Shown here one piece after another: positions 1-12,282 of a stretch of DNA of 64,000 bases (the first letter of the stretch is position 1; every line of letters starts with the position of its first letter). The DNA is from Lojkania enalia (taxonomy: Eukaryota > Ascomycota > Dothideomycetes > Pleosporales), in contig ML986581.1 of the NCBI GenBank assembly GCA_010094045.1, forward strand, positions 744,001 through 808,000, given 5' to 3'. Below the pieces are notes generated by a model that did no database searches, was not told where the DNA came from, and worked only from the letters and a program-made list of their open reading frames with translations. A program made the position numbers and the translations under genes.

Positions 1-945
1 CAACTTTCGGGACTTCCAATCCGGGAAAGAGAGCTTCAAATCCCTTCTTGTAGTCGCCGCCAGCGTGCACAGCGGCGCGATGTTCGCCCTCCTCAGCGAG
101 GGGCTTTATCTCGGAAGGACACCCGAGTGACCACGCGCACCGAATGTTGACGTATCCTTCCTTCTCGAGGTATGGAATCTGAAAGTGCCTTAGCATAGGT
201 AGCCCATCATAGTCAGGATCGTCATTATGCCACTGATATCGTTGTGGATGAATGAAGAGGACGTTGTCGGGGAGTTCGTCGTAGTTATCTATTATGAAGC
301 TATCTCTCCAGTCAGTCATCATTCGACGGTTTGACTCGCAGGGCGATGGACGAGGCTCAAGAAACACACGTTAGGTAGACCATGCTCTCCCTTCCTTTAT
401 TCTTGGGTACCGTAAGAGAAGCGCTGCTATCGTCGATCCTGTAGATATTCTTCTCCCACTGCGGGAAGTACTCGTCTAGCCATGTTGCGTTCTCCGTCTT
501 TCGGCTTGCCACGACTACGGCAGTATGACGTTTCCGGATTATAGGCCCAGGAGCGGCCTCCTCGTATAGCCCATCCTCCTGCAGAACTGGCGTTTCGTGG
601 TCGTCCTTGTTACTAGGAGACTCGGCAGATGCAAGGGATCGTTCAGTCGGCACCGGGCCCCATAGCTCTGCTCTGAGGTGGAAGATAAGTGCGATGAAAA
701 GCCAAGCAAGCAAGGCAATAAGTGCATTTCTTGCGGTAAAGAGTCGATTTTTACATCGGAATAGAACCGCAATGTGAATGTGGATGCGAGTGTAGAAACG
801 CTACTAACTGCGAGCTCCTAAACAGGGGTCCTGAGATGGTTGTCGATCTGAGACCACTTGTAGGAACAGGCCAATCAAATCAGTCTACGATCGGCTATAC
901 CCTTCTGGGGAAATCCTTTACTATATATCTCCGTTCGCTCGCCAT
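1..945 (-). CDS. DUF3431 family membrane protein, 3' end cut by window start
   Basis: Inferred exons on the minus strand are 945-901, 800-370 and 299 to beyond base 1. The reading frame is kept across both introns (801-900 and 300-369). The product begins with a short basic stretch, then a hydrophobic segment (core ALIALLAWLFIALIFHL) that looks like a signal anchor. A luminal or extracellular domain follows. The pieces VVVASRKTENATWLDEY, REGMVYLT-like RESMVYLT, and IIDNYDELPDNVLFIHPQRYQW match the conserved start of the DUF3431 family of fungal proteins. These resemble glycosyltransferase-like proteins, but their function is unknown. No ATG lies in frame in the second exon, so the first exon (MASERRYIVKDFPRR) is my inference. 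The last part of the domain and the stop lie outside the window. Confidence 0.75.
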
Positions 946-1200
946 TATTTGATTAGAACTCGTAGTGTCAATTTAATGATGTTCAATGTAGAGAACAGAG
1001 GACGAAGCAAAAAGTAACAACCGACCAGCACAAGTTGCCGACTCATAAAGTACTCAAAGAGCACAGAATCCGATAGATGCCTTTCATGGTTCAGTTCTCA
1101 TTTCACACCAGTCATTAAGTATAGTATACTACGACCGACACTTATCAAACAAGGCCGTCATTCTCGGTTATCTAGGCAGCCTAATTCCAAGTCTGCATGT

Positions 1201-4200
1201 CTAGGTATAAATCTCTTCTGTAAAGGCATTAAGACCCATACCTTCCTTCGCAATATCCTCGTTTTTCAAGAATAGAAGAGGCATCTCGACGAGGGTACCC
1301 TTAATAGTAGACAAAACCTCCTTAACCTCTTGCACGCCCTGCTCTCCAGGACTGAAATTCTCCGCAACGACGTGACCCCACTTGTATTGGCTTGGCTTCT
1401 TATTGTCCTTGTCCTTCTCGTCTGCTACGAAAAACCGCGAGTAGTACTCATCGTACTCTTTCCAGGTTTTCACACCATCGTATGGAACAGGGTGGAATAC
1501 CTTTCCGAATGCATCGGTATTGGTTTTGGCATGCCAATTCCACAGAGATAGGAAGTCATCAGAGATGGGGTCCACAACCCTTCGATCCTCTTCAGAACCC
1601 CAGTCATAGGCATTTGGTACGCCAATGGGTTCAAAGTTCTGGTCTGGGCGCTCCATGTCTTGCGGCCGTAAGAGACCCAGGTGTTTGCGGTAAATTTGCC
1701 TACGGAGTGAAGTCGCAAATTTGGCAGCGCGCCAGGGTCGTCCATCCATATAAGACCCAACAGTTTCATTGTCCTGGATGATGATGGCGATTTCAGAGTC
1801 ATGGTCACCGAGCTGGGAGCGATCATTCAAGTTGGCGGAGCCACAGATAACAATTTGATCATCCGCGATGAGGAGCTAAATACAGTCAGACTCTGTATAA
1901 GGGCGCTAAATGGGCGACTAACCTTGCTGTGGACATAAAGCTCTTCGCTCACGAAAGCATCGATCTCGTCCATCGCTCCACCCTCCCATGGCACATTCCT
2001 GATATCTTGGCCACCAAGCATATAGCACTCACTGACGGAGTCCCAGCGCCCACTTCCGAGACCCTGGCGATTACCGATCTTCGCAGCACCTTGCTGATAT
2101 CGTTCGTAATCCCCTGGGCGTCCTTGTAACTGAGACTGGCCATATCCTGCATCCATCTCGTAGACTGGCGGCTGCTCCTGACCATAACCGGAATCCAATT
2201 CATAATCATGGCCATACTCCGAAGTTTGAGGTGGTCGGTAAGCCTGGTATTGATCCTGACGCTCCTGATAGAGCCCGCCATAAGCAGCGTCATGTCCCTC
2301 CCGCGCCAGCTCGTAGGAGACGCCGCTTTGATCCTCTGCTGCGCGCATCGCACCACTAGCGTTGATTCGATCATAATTTCGGAGGTTGTAGAAACGTATG
2401 TAATCCATTGGGTTATACCCTGCCTTGGCGATTGTCTCGTAGATGGAATTGCCCCCACGGTTGATCGAGTCGTACTGGAACTCCATAATCGCACGGGTCC
2501 CAAGTGCATCGTCACTCTTGAGATCGCCAGCAAATGCCGGAACGGAAGGCATGATCACGACCATCTTATATTTCTCACCGTTTCTAGCAGCGCGGAGGAT
2601 TCGCTCAACAATGGCCGCACCAACCTGGTTCTTGATTGGCTTTTGCTGGTCGCCGGTTGCTGTGATAAAAAATTGGTTCTCGATATAGACAAAGTGTTTG
2701 CTATTCCTAATGATATCACAGTAGGCATTTTGAATAGAATGCTATAATCATGAGTAGTGGATTCTGAGTAGAGGTTTTTTTTTTTTTTTTTTGGCAAACT
2801 AACCTCTGTAGAGATGTTATGACTCCACTTAGCGGAGCTACGAGTGATCTGGCATTGGACGCCTCCGCGTTGTGCGCCATGCTCGGCATGGGATTGACGC
2901 CCATGGTGGGAGCCGCCGGATTGGTCGCCATAACGCTGCTCCATCTGGTGGTAGCCCTCACTGATGCGGGACGTAATTCTATCCCGAAACCGGTCTTCGC
3001 CGTGTCCGCCGTGTCCGCCGTGTCCGCCATGGCGACCAAGGAGACCACGCTCCCCTTCACCTTCATACTCATCGCCGCTGAATCCACGCTCGTCTTGTTG
3101 ATGTTGATGTTGTTCTCCTTCCTCTTCGTCCCCAAATCCTCGATGCTGAGATGAAGGGTAATAGCCGCCTTGTTGTGCACCGCTTCCAGTTGCAGAAAGC
3201 CTCTGGTATCTCTGGTCCTTTTTGCTATACTTCTCGTCGTAAATGAAGTTCCAACGCTGAGCAAAATGTGTGCGCAGGTCCTGGACAGCCGGGCCTGCTA
3301 AACAGAGTGAGACATCAGACCATCCCATTCGGGAGTTCTGAGCCCTATCGAGCTTATTATTTTCCCAATTTGGAACGTCCTGGAAATCTGCGTCCAGGTT
3401 AGCCAGACCTTGAGACGATGCATCTTAACCGTACCCATTATTCTCGCATTGTTGAAGTCCTGACCAGGGAAGGCAATACGGTCGAGATCTCTGGGATGAG
3501 CATCGGCGATTGGATGCTGGTTGGTATCCCATCGCCCGTAACAAAGATCTAGCCCACCCATAAATGCGATCTCGCCATCAATCAAACAGAGTTTCTCATG
3601 GTGGGCCCAGTACAATACGGTATCGTCGTGGGCACCGTAGATTGCCTTAAGGCTGTCTCCAGGCATCTGTGCGAGCTTCGCTGGACTGAATGACATGTTC
3701 TGAATGGACTGGATGAATGATGATTGCAGGACCTTGGCGTCCGGTAAGTGGTCGGGATGCCGGAAGACGGCAATGTTTGGATGGAGGGCTTCCAACGCAT
3801 GTTTCGTGTGGGCGGAGGACACTATTATAGGAGGGGCAATCAGCGGATCCGACTCTTCCACTTTTTCAAGAGACGTTAAGATAACATCAAGGCCCCATCG
3901 GGTGAGGAACTTGGTAATGGGATCAACTGAAGCGGGGAGGAAGGAGTGGAGGTAATCGGGTAATGTTGGATTTAGTAACTTACGGGTTAGGGCCTGAGTC
4001 ACCTCCTTGTAGACTATGACGTTGATCTTGACGCCCCGCTGAGCTGCAGCCTGGAGCAAGCGGTCGATCCGGTATTGTTGGTACTTGGCTGGGGGTCTAC
4101 GAAGGTACAGCTCAGGCGAGAGCCACCAGTCGAGGATCCAGATGGACTCCCTAGCACGCTCAATTGCAACGGAGACGGCCCACATGTACCCGCAGCCATC

Positions 4201-4716
4201 AACATACCACTTGATGTCGTTCCCATGCCGTTCCGGGGCGAAGCTCAAAAAGCGATGTTGGGAGTGGTATTCCTGCCCAGGCTGAGGCGTTTGGCCGCCT
4301 TGATTTTGGCCAGAGTAGCCCCCTTGTTGAGATTGGGCCTGGACGTCGTCCTTTCCGGAGAGCTTGTCCTTGATATCAGTACCAATAGAGTGCACGGCAT
4401 CGTGCAGCTTGTCAAAGACAAACGACATGCCGCCTTGACTGGAGGAGGACCCCTGTTGCTGGGAAAGGGTGAGTCAGTGAGGGTATACACCGTGCCTGAA
4501 TTGACAAAGCCGGGCCGAAGGGAGAGCAGGGTTTTTCTAGAGCTGTGGGTTGGAGCAAGGAATTAGGAGTAGACGAACAGATTGGTCTTGAGGTTTCTTT
4601 CCAAAGAACTGCCGCCCAATGTCGCCAATGATGCCGCGGTCCTGGGTGTCACCCTCGGCACCCTGTCCGTGATAGTCCCCGTAGGCCAAATCGTCGTTGC
4701 GGCGGTTGTAAGACAT
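1201..4716 (-). CDS. Phospholipase D with two HKD motifs
   Basis: Hydrolyses phosphatidylcholine-type lipids to phosphatidic acid; family knowledge. Inferred exons: 4716-4579, 4458-3984, 3821-3435, 3387-2804, 2741-1923, 1875-1201, giving 1025 aa. Both catalytic HxKx4D motifs are visible: HEKLCLID in the middle and HSKLLIAD near the C terminus. The second is followed by GSANLNDRS, as usual in this superfamily. The core opens with WYVDGCGYMWAVSVAIE. There is no PX or PH domain, so this is the short fungal PLD type and not the Spo14 type. Two low-complexity inserts rich in Gly, Gln, His and Tyr lie between the motifs, one holding HGGHGGHGGH. The intron at 3822-3983 is a multiple of three and stop-free; if retained the protein is 1079 aa. 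Another intron (2742-2803) carries an 18-base A run on the coding strand. Its promoter is shared with the divergent cyanase gene. Confidence 0.9.
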
Positions 4717-5384
4717 GACACATCCAGAAGCGCAGCGGGCCTGCCAGTCGATGGAGCAGAAATGGGCGGGCGTGTGTGCCTGGAGCGTAAGGGTTCTTTG
4801 GTGCCGGGGCCGCGTCGAGCTGGGCGGCGATCAAGCCCCACGTCGTCATCGCCGCGACCGCCCCCTGCACCACTACCGCCATTATCACGCGAAGCAGGGA
4901 AAACGCCGTGCGAATCAAGCTTGGGCTTTGAGCAAGCGCTTCATGGACAAGAACCAGGTCGAAGCTAAGCAACTGCGCGTCTTCCTGTTTGCAAATACGC
5001 TGGGATGCCACCGGGAAGCCCTCAGTGCTCGTCCGTTGGTCTGTCGTGGGCGTTCTTTGCCCCCCACTACCCCGCACCGCCCAATCAGGGGTCCTGTTGC
5101 TCATTCATGCCGCCCATGCGACCACGACTCTTTGCTCTCTTGCGCCCTAAGCAAGCATCGGAACACATCTGCCACCGCGGAGACGGGCCGCGTCTTTTGC
5201 GGGATGCCGATGCCGGTGGATTATGCCGGGTCCGTCAGCGCTGTTCCACGGCCGTGACGTTGATCAACAATAATGACATATACAACACATTCGGATTTTG
5301 TTCGGTACCTCCCCGCGCCCCCTCTCCAACTACACTCTGGCTCCTCCAGCTACGGTCGTATAAAGCCCGCCTCCTCCTCTAGCC
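4717..5384. promoter_or_regulatory. Divergent promoter region, phospholipase D / cyanase
   Basis: This 668-base GC-rich stretch lies between two divergent start codons. A TATA-like TATAAAG occurs at about 5357, only some 28 bases before the first cyanase ATG. A CCAAT box on the plus strand lies near 5086. Open frames here have no recognisable protein character. Confidence 0.4.
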
Positions 5385-6083
5385 ATGCCCCCCGTCTCCC
5401 GCTCCGCACTTTCAACTCGGCTCGCGTCCCGAGCAATCCCACCGGCTACACCATATTCTGTACGCCAGTCTATAGTATACACAACTGTCCGTCAATACCG
5501 TACTTCGAAAATGGCAAGCAAGCCAATTGTCACCTTGGATGTAAGGGTTTCACAAGGCCCTGGACCTGTTGCGACAGTGGGATAATTAGCACAGTCCTCT
5601 CTCGTCCACCGCCTGCCGGAGTCCTCGCCGACCCTCTTCGAGGCCAAGAAGAGGAAAAACCTCACCTTCGAAGCCATTGCAAAGGAAGTTGGCCGCGACG
5701 AGGTGGCAGTTGCTGCTCTCTTTTATGGCCAGGCACAGGCGTCGCCCGATGACATTAAGAAGCTTTCTCAAGTTCTCGATGTCCCAGCCGAGAGGCTCGA
5801 GTCCCAGCTTGCTGGCATCCCAGATCGGGGCCGCACAATGGACATGCCCCCTAGAGAGCCGTTGATCTACCGTCTCTACGAGATTGTCCAAAACTATGGC
5901 TACGCTTACAAGGCGGTCCTGAATGAGAAGTTTGGCGACGGCATCATGAGCGCTATTAGCTTCTCGACCAAGGTCGAGAAGGAGACGGATGAGAAGGGCG
6001 ATTGGGCAGTGATCACACTGAGGGGCAAATGGTACGGTGTTTCCCAAATTGACGAAGATACGATTAATCTGACCTACGCCTAG
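5385..6083 (+). CDS. CYN1: Cyanate hydratase (cyanase) with N-terminal extension
   Basis: Converts cyanate and bicarbonate to ammonia and carbon dioxide. Exons 5385-5540 and 5595-6083 give 214 aa; the 54-base intron ends at CACAG. The catalytic residues of the family are all visible: Arg and Glu in YRLYE and Ser in IMSAISF. The C terminus [15 protein letters not shown] is the usual dimer-forming cyanase domain. Fungal cyanases are usually about 160 aa. Here the first ATG adds about 42 residues rich in Ser, Arg and Ala with no acidic residue ([20 protein letters not shown]...), which looks like a mitochondrial presequence. A second in-frame ATG at 5511 ([10 protein letters not shown]) would give a normal cytosolic enzyme of 172 aa. 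The TATA-like element near 5357 is very close to the first ATG, so start choice is uncertain. Confidence 0.93.
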
Positions 6084-6820
6084 GTTGCCGTACTCGAGGT
6101 TCTAACGCATTTACCTAACCAGTCTACCATGAATGGCTGATTCTACTATACATTATATTCTATTGATTGTCTATTGTAGCTTCATGATCTGTCTGAAGTG
6201 ATACGCATAAGTATTGTTAAAAACCGTCCTCTTCTACTACGGCTCTTCAACGTCTCCTGTGACTTTCAGTTCGTTCACCTTCACTACCTATTGCGGTCTG
6301 CGAGGCCGGTTTCATTTCCCATTCGCGTTCTCCGTGTCGCTGCAAAGATTAGGCTGGGTAGCTCGCTGCTCCGTTGGACTCTCCCACCTAGGTGCCTTTA
6401 CCTGAGCACCCTTGTGGAGCACTCGCGGACGTGCCCTCCTCTTCCTCTTTCACCGACATTTCGCTCTTACCTTCTGCACCCCTCTCACCGACTCCTCGCG
6501 AGTAACCTCGAGGCTCTCACTCAATTACTTCTCTTACCCACATCATTTCTCTTTCTTTCGTTCTCAACACTACCCCCCTGCTCGACCTAACGACTACCCG
6601 AGAAGACTTCCAGTCGCACGCTTCAATGCCCACGCATGTTTGAGATCGTCCTCAGTACTTCCGGTCCTGGGGTTCAGGTCTGCTGCGAGTGACCTTTTCA
6701 CGGTTCGTATTCCTCTCATAGAGCAGCTAGGATCCATAGGACTTGAAGAGGTAAGGCAAGCAAACACAACGCCCGACAAACCCCCGAGTCTTATTCAACT
6801 GTTCCCCTCATAGTGCCACT
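6084..6820. other. Intergenic, pyrimidine-rich leader of the zinc-finger gene
   Basis: About 740 bases without a supportable gene. From about 6380 on, the plus strand is rich in CT tracts, as is common in fungal promoters and 5' leaders. A possible leader intron runs from GTAAGG near 6751 to CATAG at about 6813, just before the start codon at 6821. Confidence 0.35.
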
Positions 6821-8299
6821 ATGCCGGTACAGCTCGAGCCCATTCGGCCTGTCAAGTGCACGTTCAGCAACTGCTCTGCATCTTTCAACACGGAAATGGA
6901 AATGAAGAGTCACAAAAAACATGCAAAAGACCACGATTACTGCCGAAAATGTGACGAAGACTTCGATAGCTTTGAAGACTGGTGCATGCATAAGGCGTTT
7001 CGTCCAGATAATCACGGTAATTCGTGTCGCATTTGTGGCGAAGACATAAAATCCGAGTCTGGGCTCAGGCGTCACATAAAACTTGCAGGTGTCCTCACTC
7101 GCACCCACTAAAATAGCCATTGACACACCTTAGAGACATCCTCTCAACCAGAAGACCGAATGCGTTGGTTGCGGTGATCGCTTCTTCCGGGCTAGCCAAT
7201 TCATTGAACACCTCGAATTCGGTCACTGCGCGGACATTCCGGCAGACCAATTCCAAGGCCACATCGTCCACAAGGCCCTGATCACCAAGCTCCTTGATGA
7301 CTCAGCCGCATACTCTCGTTTCTTACAGAAGGTCTCACATAATTGTGCTGCCTGGGACCCTGAGGAAGGTGGGGGCATAAACCTCATAGACGACAACGAA
7401 GCTCTCAAAGTTGAAGTGAAGGCAATCCAACCGGAGCTGGTCAGAAAATCCGTCAAAGAATCTGCCAGCGAGTTACTGTGGCCTCTGCTCCCTTCGCAAG
7501 CCATCAAAGCCGGACAGAAAATGAACTTCGGAACCTCAACCTTTGGGAAAGCGTCTCTGAATTCTGAGTCGGCCACCTCAACGAATATAGCAGATATCCT
7601 AGATCCCTCCGTAGAGACCCAGAAGACTTGGAAAACTGGCAGAACTTCAGAAGCTTTATTTCCCAACGCAAAACCTACACCAGTACGAGATGACCGGTCA
7701 GTCCAAAACCACGACAATCAGCAAAAGGAAGAGCTTGGGCTGAACATGTTGAGCACGCGCTTCTGGGATCCAACAAGTATTGAATGGGATCCGGAACGCT
7801 TCCGTCATCCGGCCATTGATCGATATGTCTGCCCGTTTGTTTGCGAGTAAGTGTGTCACAGGCTCACTAAACGGAGAACGACTACTGATGCAACCACGTT
7901 AGGCGTATGTTCGACATTGCCGCAGATCTCGATAAGCACATCACAACCGAGCACAAAATCAAGTCCATGAAGTGTCCACAATGCTTCAAAGTGTTTCCTT
8001 CTTGCGCCGCGCTTGTAGCTCACTGCGAGAATCCTGTTAAAAAGGGATGCAAGATCCACGAGGCCGATGACTACGGCAAATTCCTCAATGTACTCACTGG
8101 TGGGTTCCTGAGCGTTAGGGAAAAGACCCGTCCTGATCACCTCAACAATCCGACAATCATAATCAAGAACTCTGAGACAGGCTTCCCGGAGTCCTACAGG
8201 CCTCCGACTGTTAGATACCTACAGTATGAGGCTTCCAAGCCGGCGGACTGGAAGGAGCCTTTAGAGGATAATAACTATAGGATTGGCGGCCTACCCTAG
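6821..8299 (+). CDS. Multi-finger C2H2 zinc-finger protein
   Basis: Exons about 6821-7090, 7134-7846 and 7903-8299 give 459 aa. At least five Cys2His2-like units are visible: CTFSNC...HKKH, CRKCDEDF...CMHK...H, CRICGEDIKSESGLRRH, CVGCGDRFFRASQFIEHLEFGH, and a C-terminal pair starting CPFVCERMF and CPQCFKVFPSC. Spacing is irregular, and several fingers lack the linker and hydrophobic pattern of classical DNA-binding fingers. Binding to RNA or protein is therefore as likely as binding to DNA. The middle third has no fingers and looks disordered. The first intron donor is weak (GGT then GTCCTC, or a GC donor just before it), so that border is uncertain. The second intron is clear (GTAAGT to GTTAG). 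I do not recognise a named orthologue. Confidence 0.8.
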
Positions 8300-9474
8300 T
8301 GTGATCGAATTAAAGGTACGTGAAAGCCCTGCTCTATCGCACTTCACACTAAATTAGGACACCTTTTAACCTTGAAGATTCAGCTCTCTAAGTTATCAAT
8401 AGAAAGGCTTGGGGCGTGAAAGCAATATATTGATGGACCTGGAAATCTCCAAGCACGAAGGTAGTACGGCTCTTGAAATGGCAAGCTCGGAATTTGTCGC
8501 TGTTCACCTGAGATCACGGTTTTTCTTCCCCCTTACCGTTCTTCATCACCTTGCCTACACTTTCACAACCACAAACTGCAAAGACCGCCCTTCACAACCC
8601 ATTCCCTGTAATGTGTAGGTTGGATTCGGTGTTCTAGTATCCTCTCTGTAGTATGGATAAGGCATAAGGCTTCCTTGATCCCTGTTCACGTTTCGGTGTG
8701 GATGGATAATGGCTTCTCTTGCTGGCATTTCAAGTTCTGAATAGGGCGGCCATGGAGTTTTTTTTTTTTTTTTTTTTTTTTNNNNNNNNNNNNNNNNNNN
8801 NNNNNNNNNNNNNNNNNNNNNNNNNNNNNNNNNNNNNNNNNNNNNNNNNNNNNNNNNNNNNNNNNNNNNNNNNNNNNNNNNNNNNNNNNNNNNNNNNNNN
8901 NNNNNNNNNNNNNNNNNNNNNNNNNNNNNNNCCCCCCCCCCCAACACCTTAAATGTCTAATTTATTCTAAATAGCCAGGGCAACCAAGGTATCATCACAT
9001 AATGGAGATAATAGTCTTTCTCAATGGCATTCTGATTCATTAACTATTCTAAACAGACGGTGTTAAGGCCAGATAGGCCAATCTTCTTTTCCTTATCTTT
9101 CATTATAATCATCAAAATTCCAATCCAACCGATCCGTTCTCCATGCGAGTCCCTGTGACGCGTTAATCCGCCCATCATCCTTTGATCCAGAAAACGCCAG
9201 GGATGATGCGCCACTGCATTACCATGCCAGATTCGCAAATAGAAGAAGTTTTATTTAAAAAAAAAAAAAATTAAAAATAAAAAAAATAAAAGAAGAGATA
9301 CCGGATACATGGATGCGGCCACATCCAACCTCATGTCCTCCGCCTCCACAAGTATTGTGCTTTGATATTTCAAATTACGACTAACATGAATTGGGCATGA
9401 TACCAATATGTACTGAGCCTCAATAGGGTATTCGCAAAGAAACTTGACAAAGGATAATCGATTGGTAGCAGGGA
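8300..9474. other. Intergenic region holding the assembly gap
   Basis: No gene can be supported here. The region contains a 24-base T run, 150 unknown bases and an 11-base C run, then an A-rich stretch at 9256-9291. It is the 3' flank of both neighbouring genes. Confidence 0.5.
8782..8931. other. Assembly gap of 150 N
   Basis: All 150 bases are N. The left edge is a run of 24 T (8758-8781), the right edge a run of 11 C (8932-8942). The round size may be a placeholder and not a measured length. Confidence 0.99.
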
Positions 9475-11149
9475 TTATTCCGAGTTGACGGTGATCTTGC
9501 CGATTTCGCACCAGTCCTTAATGGGCTACAAAACATAGATTAGCAAAGCTCAAAACAATGAAACCTGCTTCAAATGTATAGAGTAGGGGGGAAATGGAGA
9601 GCGAGATGCGAAGGGGGGATGACATACCAAGCAGCTGAGTCGATAGCACCAACTACACTCGTTCCTCCACTCGTAGAAGTTCTTTAGTAGTAAGATGAAC
9701 CCGATGAACACGCCGACCAATGCACCGGCGCGGACTAGCCACCATGCCCACCAGAGAGGCTTTCGCCCTTTGAAGAAGCCTACAGGTTGCTTGACGAACT
9801 TCTTGATGCCGGGTGAGGCACCAGCGTTCAGAGGGGTGGTATCTACGGTAGAATAAGGCGGTTCGTCTACGCCCAGGCGTTCACGGAGGGGCTGGGGAGA
9901 GTGCATTAGGCAAATACCGAGCACGAGGCCCATGAGAAAGCCGCCGATATGGGAGTAGTTATCTAAGCCCGGAAGGAGGCCAAGGACGAAAGCGATAGCC
10001 AAGTCAAGAAGGATGAAAAGGAGATCTTTGACCGGAGAGCGGCGGGAGTTCCAGTTGTAGAGCAGGTCGAGAAGGACGAGGGCTAAGATGCCGAAGAGAG
10101 ACCCAGAAGCGCCCATGGATGGGATGCCTTGAGCTGCGTAGTTGCCCCCGAGCACGAAACCAAATATCCCCGCACTAAAGTATACGAGCGCAAAGCGAAC
10201 ACTGCCGATTTCCTTTTCCATATCTCGCCCCAGTGTCAACTGAAGTAGCAGATTAAACCCGATATGTATAAGACCCGCGTGCATGAACATCGGGATGATG
10301 AAGCGCCACCATTGGTTTGGCTCATTAGAGCGGTCATGAAAATCGGTGCCAATTTTCTGCTCTGGAACGCCGCCCATGCCACATAATTCAGAAAGCGTGC
10401 ATTGGAGGGTCGGGGTAGTCCTAAAATCTGCGTCCAAGGACGCAGTGTTATTTGGGCAGGGCCAGGAAATTGTTTCATTGAGGTTGCTAAGCTCTCTAAT
10501 GTTGTGCATGCAAGGCGGGTAGCGGGCGCCCATGTTTATGAGAACCCAGGAAGAGGGACCGATCATGATGTTGAATTGCGGCTTTGTTGCAATTGGGGTC
10601 TTGGTGAGCACGGCTGTACTTGTGTTAGAAGAGGACAAGCGTTGGGGAGCAATAAAGACGGCTGGGCATCGTCTTTGACATACCATTCCTGATCAACTCT
10701 CCTACGAAGACGCCAATCTGGACTACCGTCAAAATGTACACGACCCACGTTATCTTTCCGCTAAACCACCCTTTCTTCCTCTTCTTCTCTGGTATCCCAT
10801 ATGAGTCCGGATACCCTCTCCCCTCTGGATCGGTATTGTACCTCGTCGGGCTTGAGTCTAGCTTGCTGTGCGACTGTAGGGGAATTGCGTTCTGGTCTGC
10901 GAAAGGGTCCGTGTTGTGAGTGTCGTACCGATGTGGCTGGCTCGAAGCGCCGTGATACGCCGTGTCGTTGAACGCCGATTGACTCTGTGAGGGCGTTGAC
11001 TGGTACTCGTATCGGTTGTCATCGAACGGGGAGGTCACTGGAGATATTGACTGGGCCGACTGGTTTCCGGGGACTGGTGGTAGCGGTGCATCGGTGCGGT
11101 TGTGGTGCTGCGCGGGCGAGAACGAGGAGTAGTAGTCGTTTGCAGCCAT
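9475..11149 (-). CDS. Rhomboid family intramembrane serine protease
   Basis: Exons 11149-10684, 10613-9628 and 9525-9475 give 500 aa. About 125 residues of a polar, probably cytoplasmic N-terminal region precede the first membrane segment (WVVYILTVVQIGVFVGELI). A luminal loop and then the six-helix rhomboid core follow. The catalytic Ser is in GASGSLFG (about residue 325) and the catalytic His in NYSHIGGFLMG (about residue 377), so the dyad is intact. The signature WWRFIIPMFMHAGLIHIGFN is also present. A seventh membrane segment and a Cys-rich tail ending CEIGKITVNSE close the protein. This is the large 1+6 (secretase-like) class, not the short Rbd2/RbdB class. The next gene upstream on the same strand is Dsc1/Tul1. 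Start at 11149 is in good context (CCAAAATGGC). Confidence 0.92.
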
Positions 11150-12282
11150 TTTGGCTCTCGCGTGCGGATGATGTCTACTTAGCACGGGAATCGAAGAGGG
11201 AAATGGAGCGGCTTGGATGATGCGGGCCGGGCGTTGGGCTTTGGAAATGCCCTCTTGTTCGTCGGATGCACAGCTGAGGCGGATCTAACGAGCGACTATG
11301 GGCGCGGAGGCGTCTCAGGATGTGAGAAGCGAGCGAAGGACACGACGGGAGCCACGCTCTTTAAAGTGGAGAGTGCGTGTCCGTGTGGTGTGTAAATTTG
11401 CGTAGGTTGTGGAGTGGAAGAAACTTGGAAGGGCTGAAGAAGGGATGCGTATGCACAAAGCCTCCGGCTGATGGAGTTGCACGCTCCACGCACAGCCCGG
11501 CGACGGCGCCCTAGCGACGCAGGCGGGAGACTCTGGCGCGAGGTGTCCACGCCGGCCAGTCACGCGCGTTGGCTGCGATTAACCCCGGGATTTTGGCCCT
11601 TCTGAAACGGCGCAGGGGTTGGAGATCTGCTGTTGCTTTGCAGGGTGTATGAAGTCATTTCAATGCGCTGCATTTTCCTCTCCATATCGACAAACGATGC
11701 CCAGTGCTGCTTGTGTTAGCCAGGCGTGACAACTACGCAGCTCGGCCAAACCGCACCGCCACCCTTAGCAGGGGAAAGCGGCCTGCTCCAGCCACCGCCC
11801 ACGTGGCGCGGGTTCCGTTTTTAGAGACTGGAGTCGCTGACGTAAATGTCGACGCAGCCCTGCCTGTGACGCAGAAACGTCCCTGGGGTCGCATTATCCC
11901 CCTCACATGTTCTGCACATAGCCGTCTTATTGCCGCTCTTCCTTACCGAACTATCGCGGCAACCATTGAGAAGGCCATCTCTAAGCACTCTGAGCAATGG
12001 AAGTAGCCCCACGCACTGTTTCGGCGTGGGGGCCACATCAACCAACTAGCAAATCTCCGGTCTACATGGGCGGTACTTTGTGGATCCTCCACGCCGCTAC
12101 TCTTGCAGTTAGTCCAGGGCCCTGATCGAGGCCCTGCATTCAACCGGCCCGAGCTGCTCTGTAGAATAAGCTCCGGCGTCCACAAACCCTCGCCTGAACT
12201 CGTATGGAATATACAAGTGGACGGGCAAACACTCATCCATGAAACCCCGCAAGTCCGTCTAAAATTGTATTGATCGATTGAA
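11150..12282. other. Intergenic, rhomboid promoter and Dsc1 downstream region
   Basis: About 1.1 kb between two genes on the same strand. Several short frames exist on both strands, but they overlap one another and none looks protein-like. It should hold the rhomboid promoter. I see no repeat or RNA gene. Confidence 0.4.

Noticed and set aside
4563..4841. 92-codon minus-strand frame upstream of the phospholipase gene
   Set aside because: It is in a different frame from the true first exon (4579-4716), which reads MSYNRRNDDLAYGDYHGQ and splices in frame to the rest of the protein.
11704..12006. 100-codon plus-strand frame between rhomboid and Dsc1
   Set aside because: Starts with a non-ATG codon and has no recognisable features.
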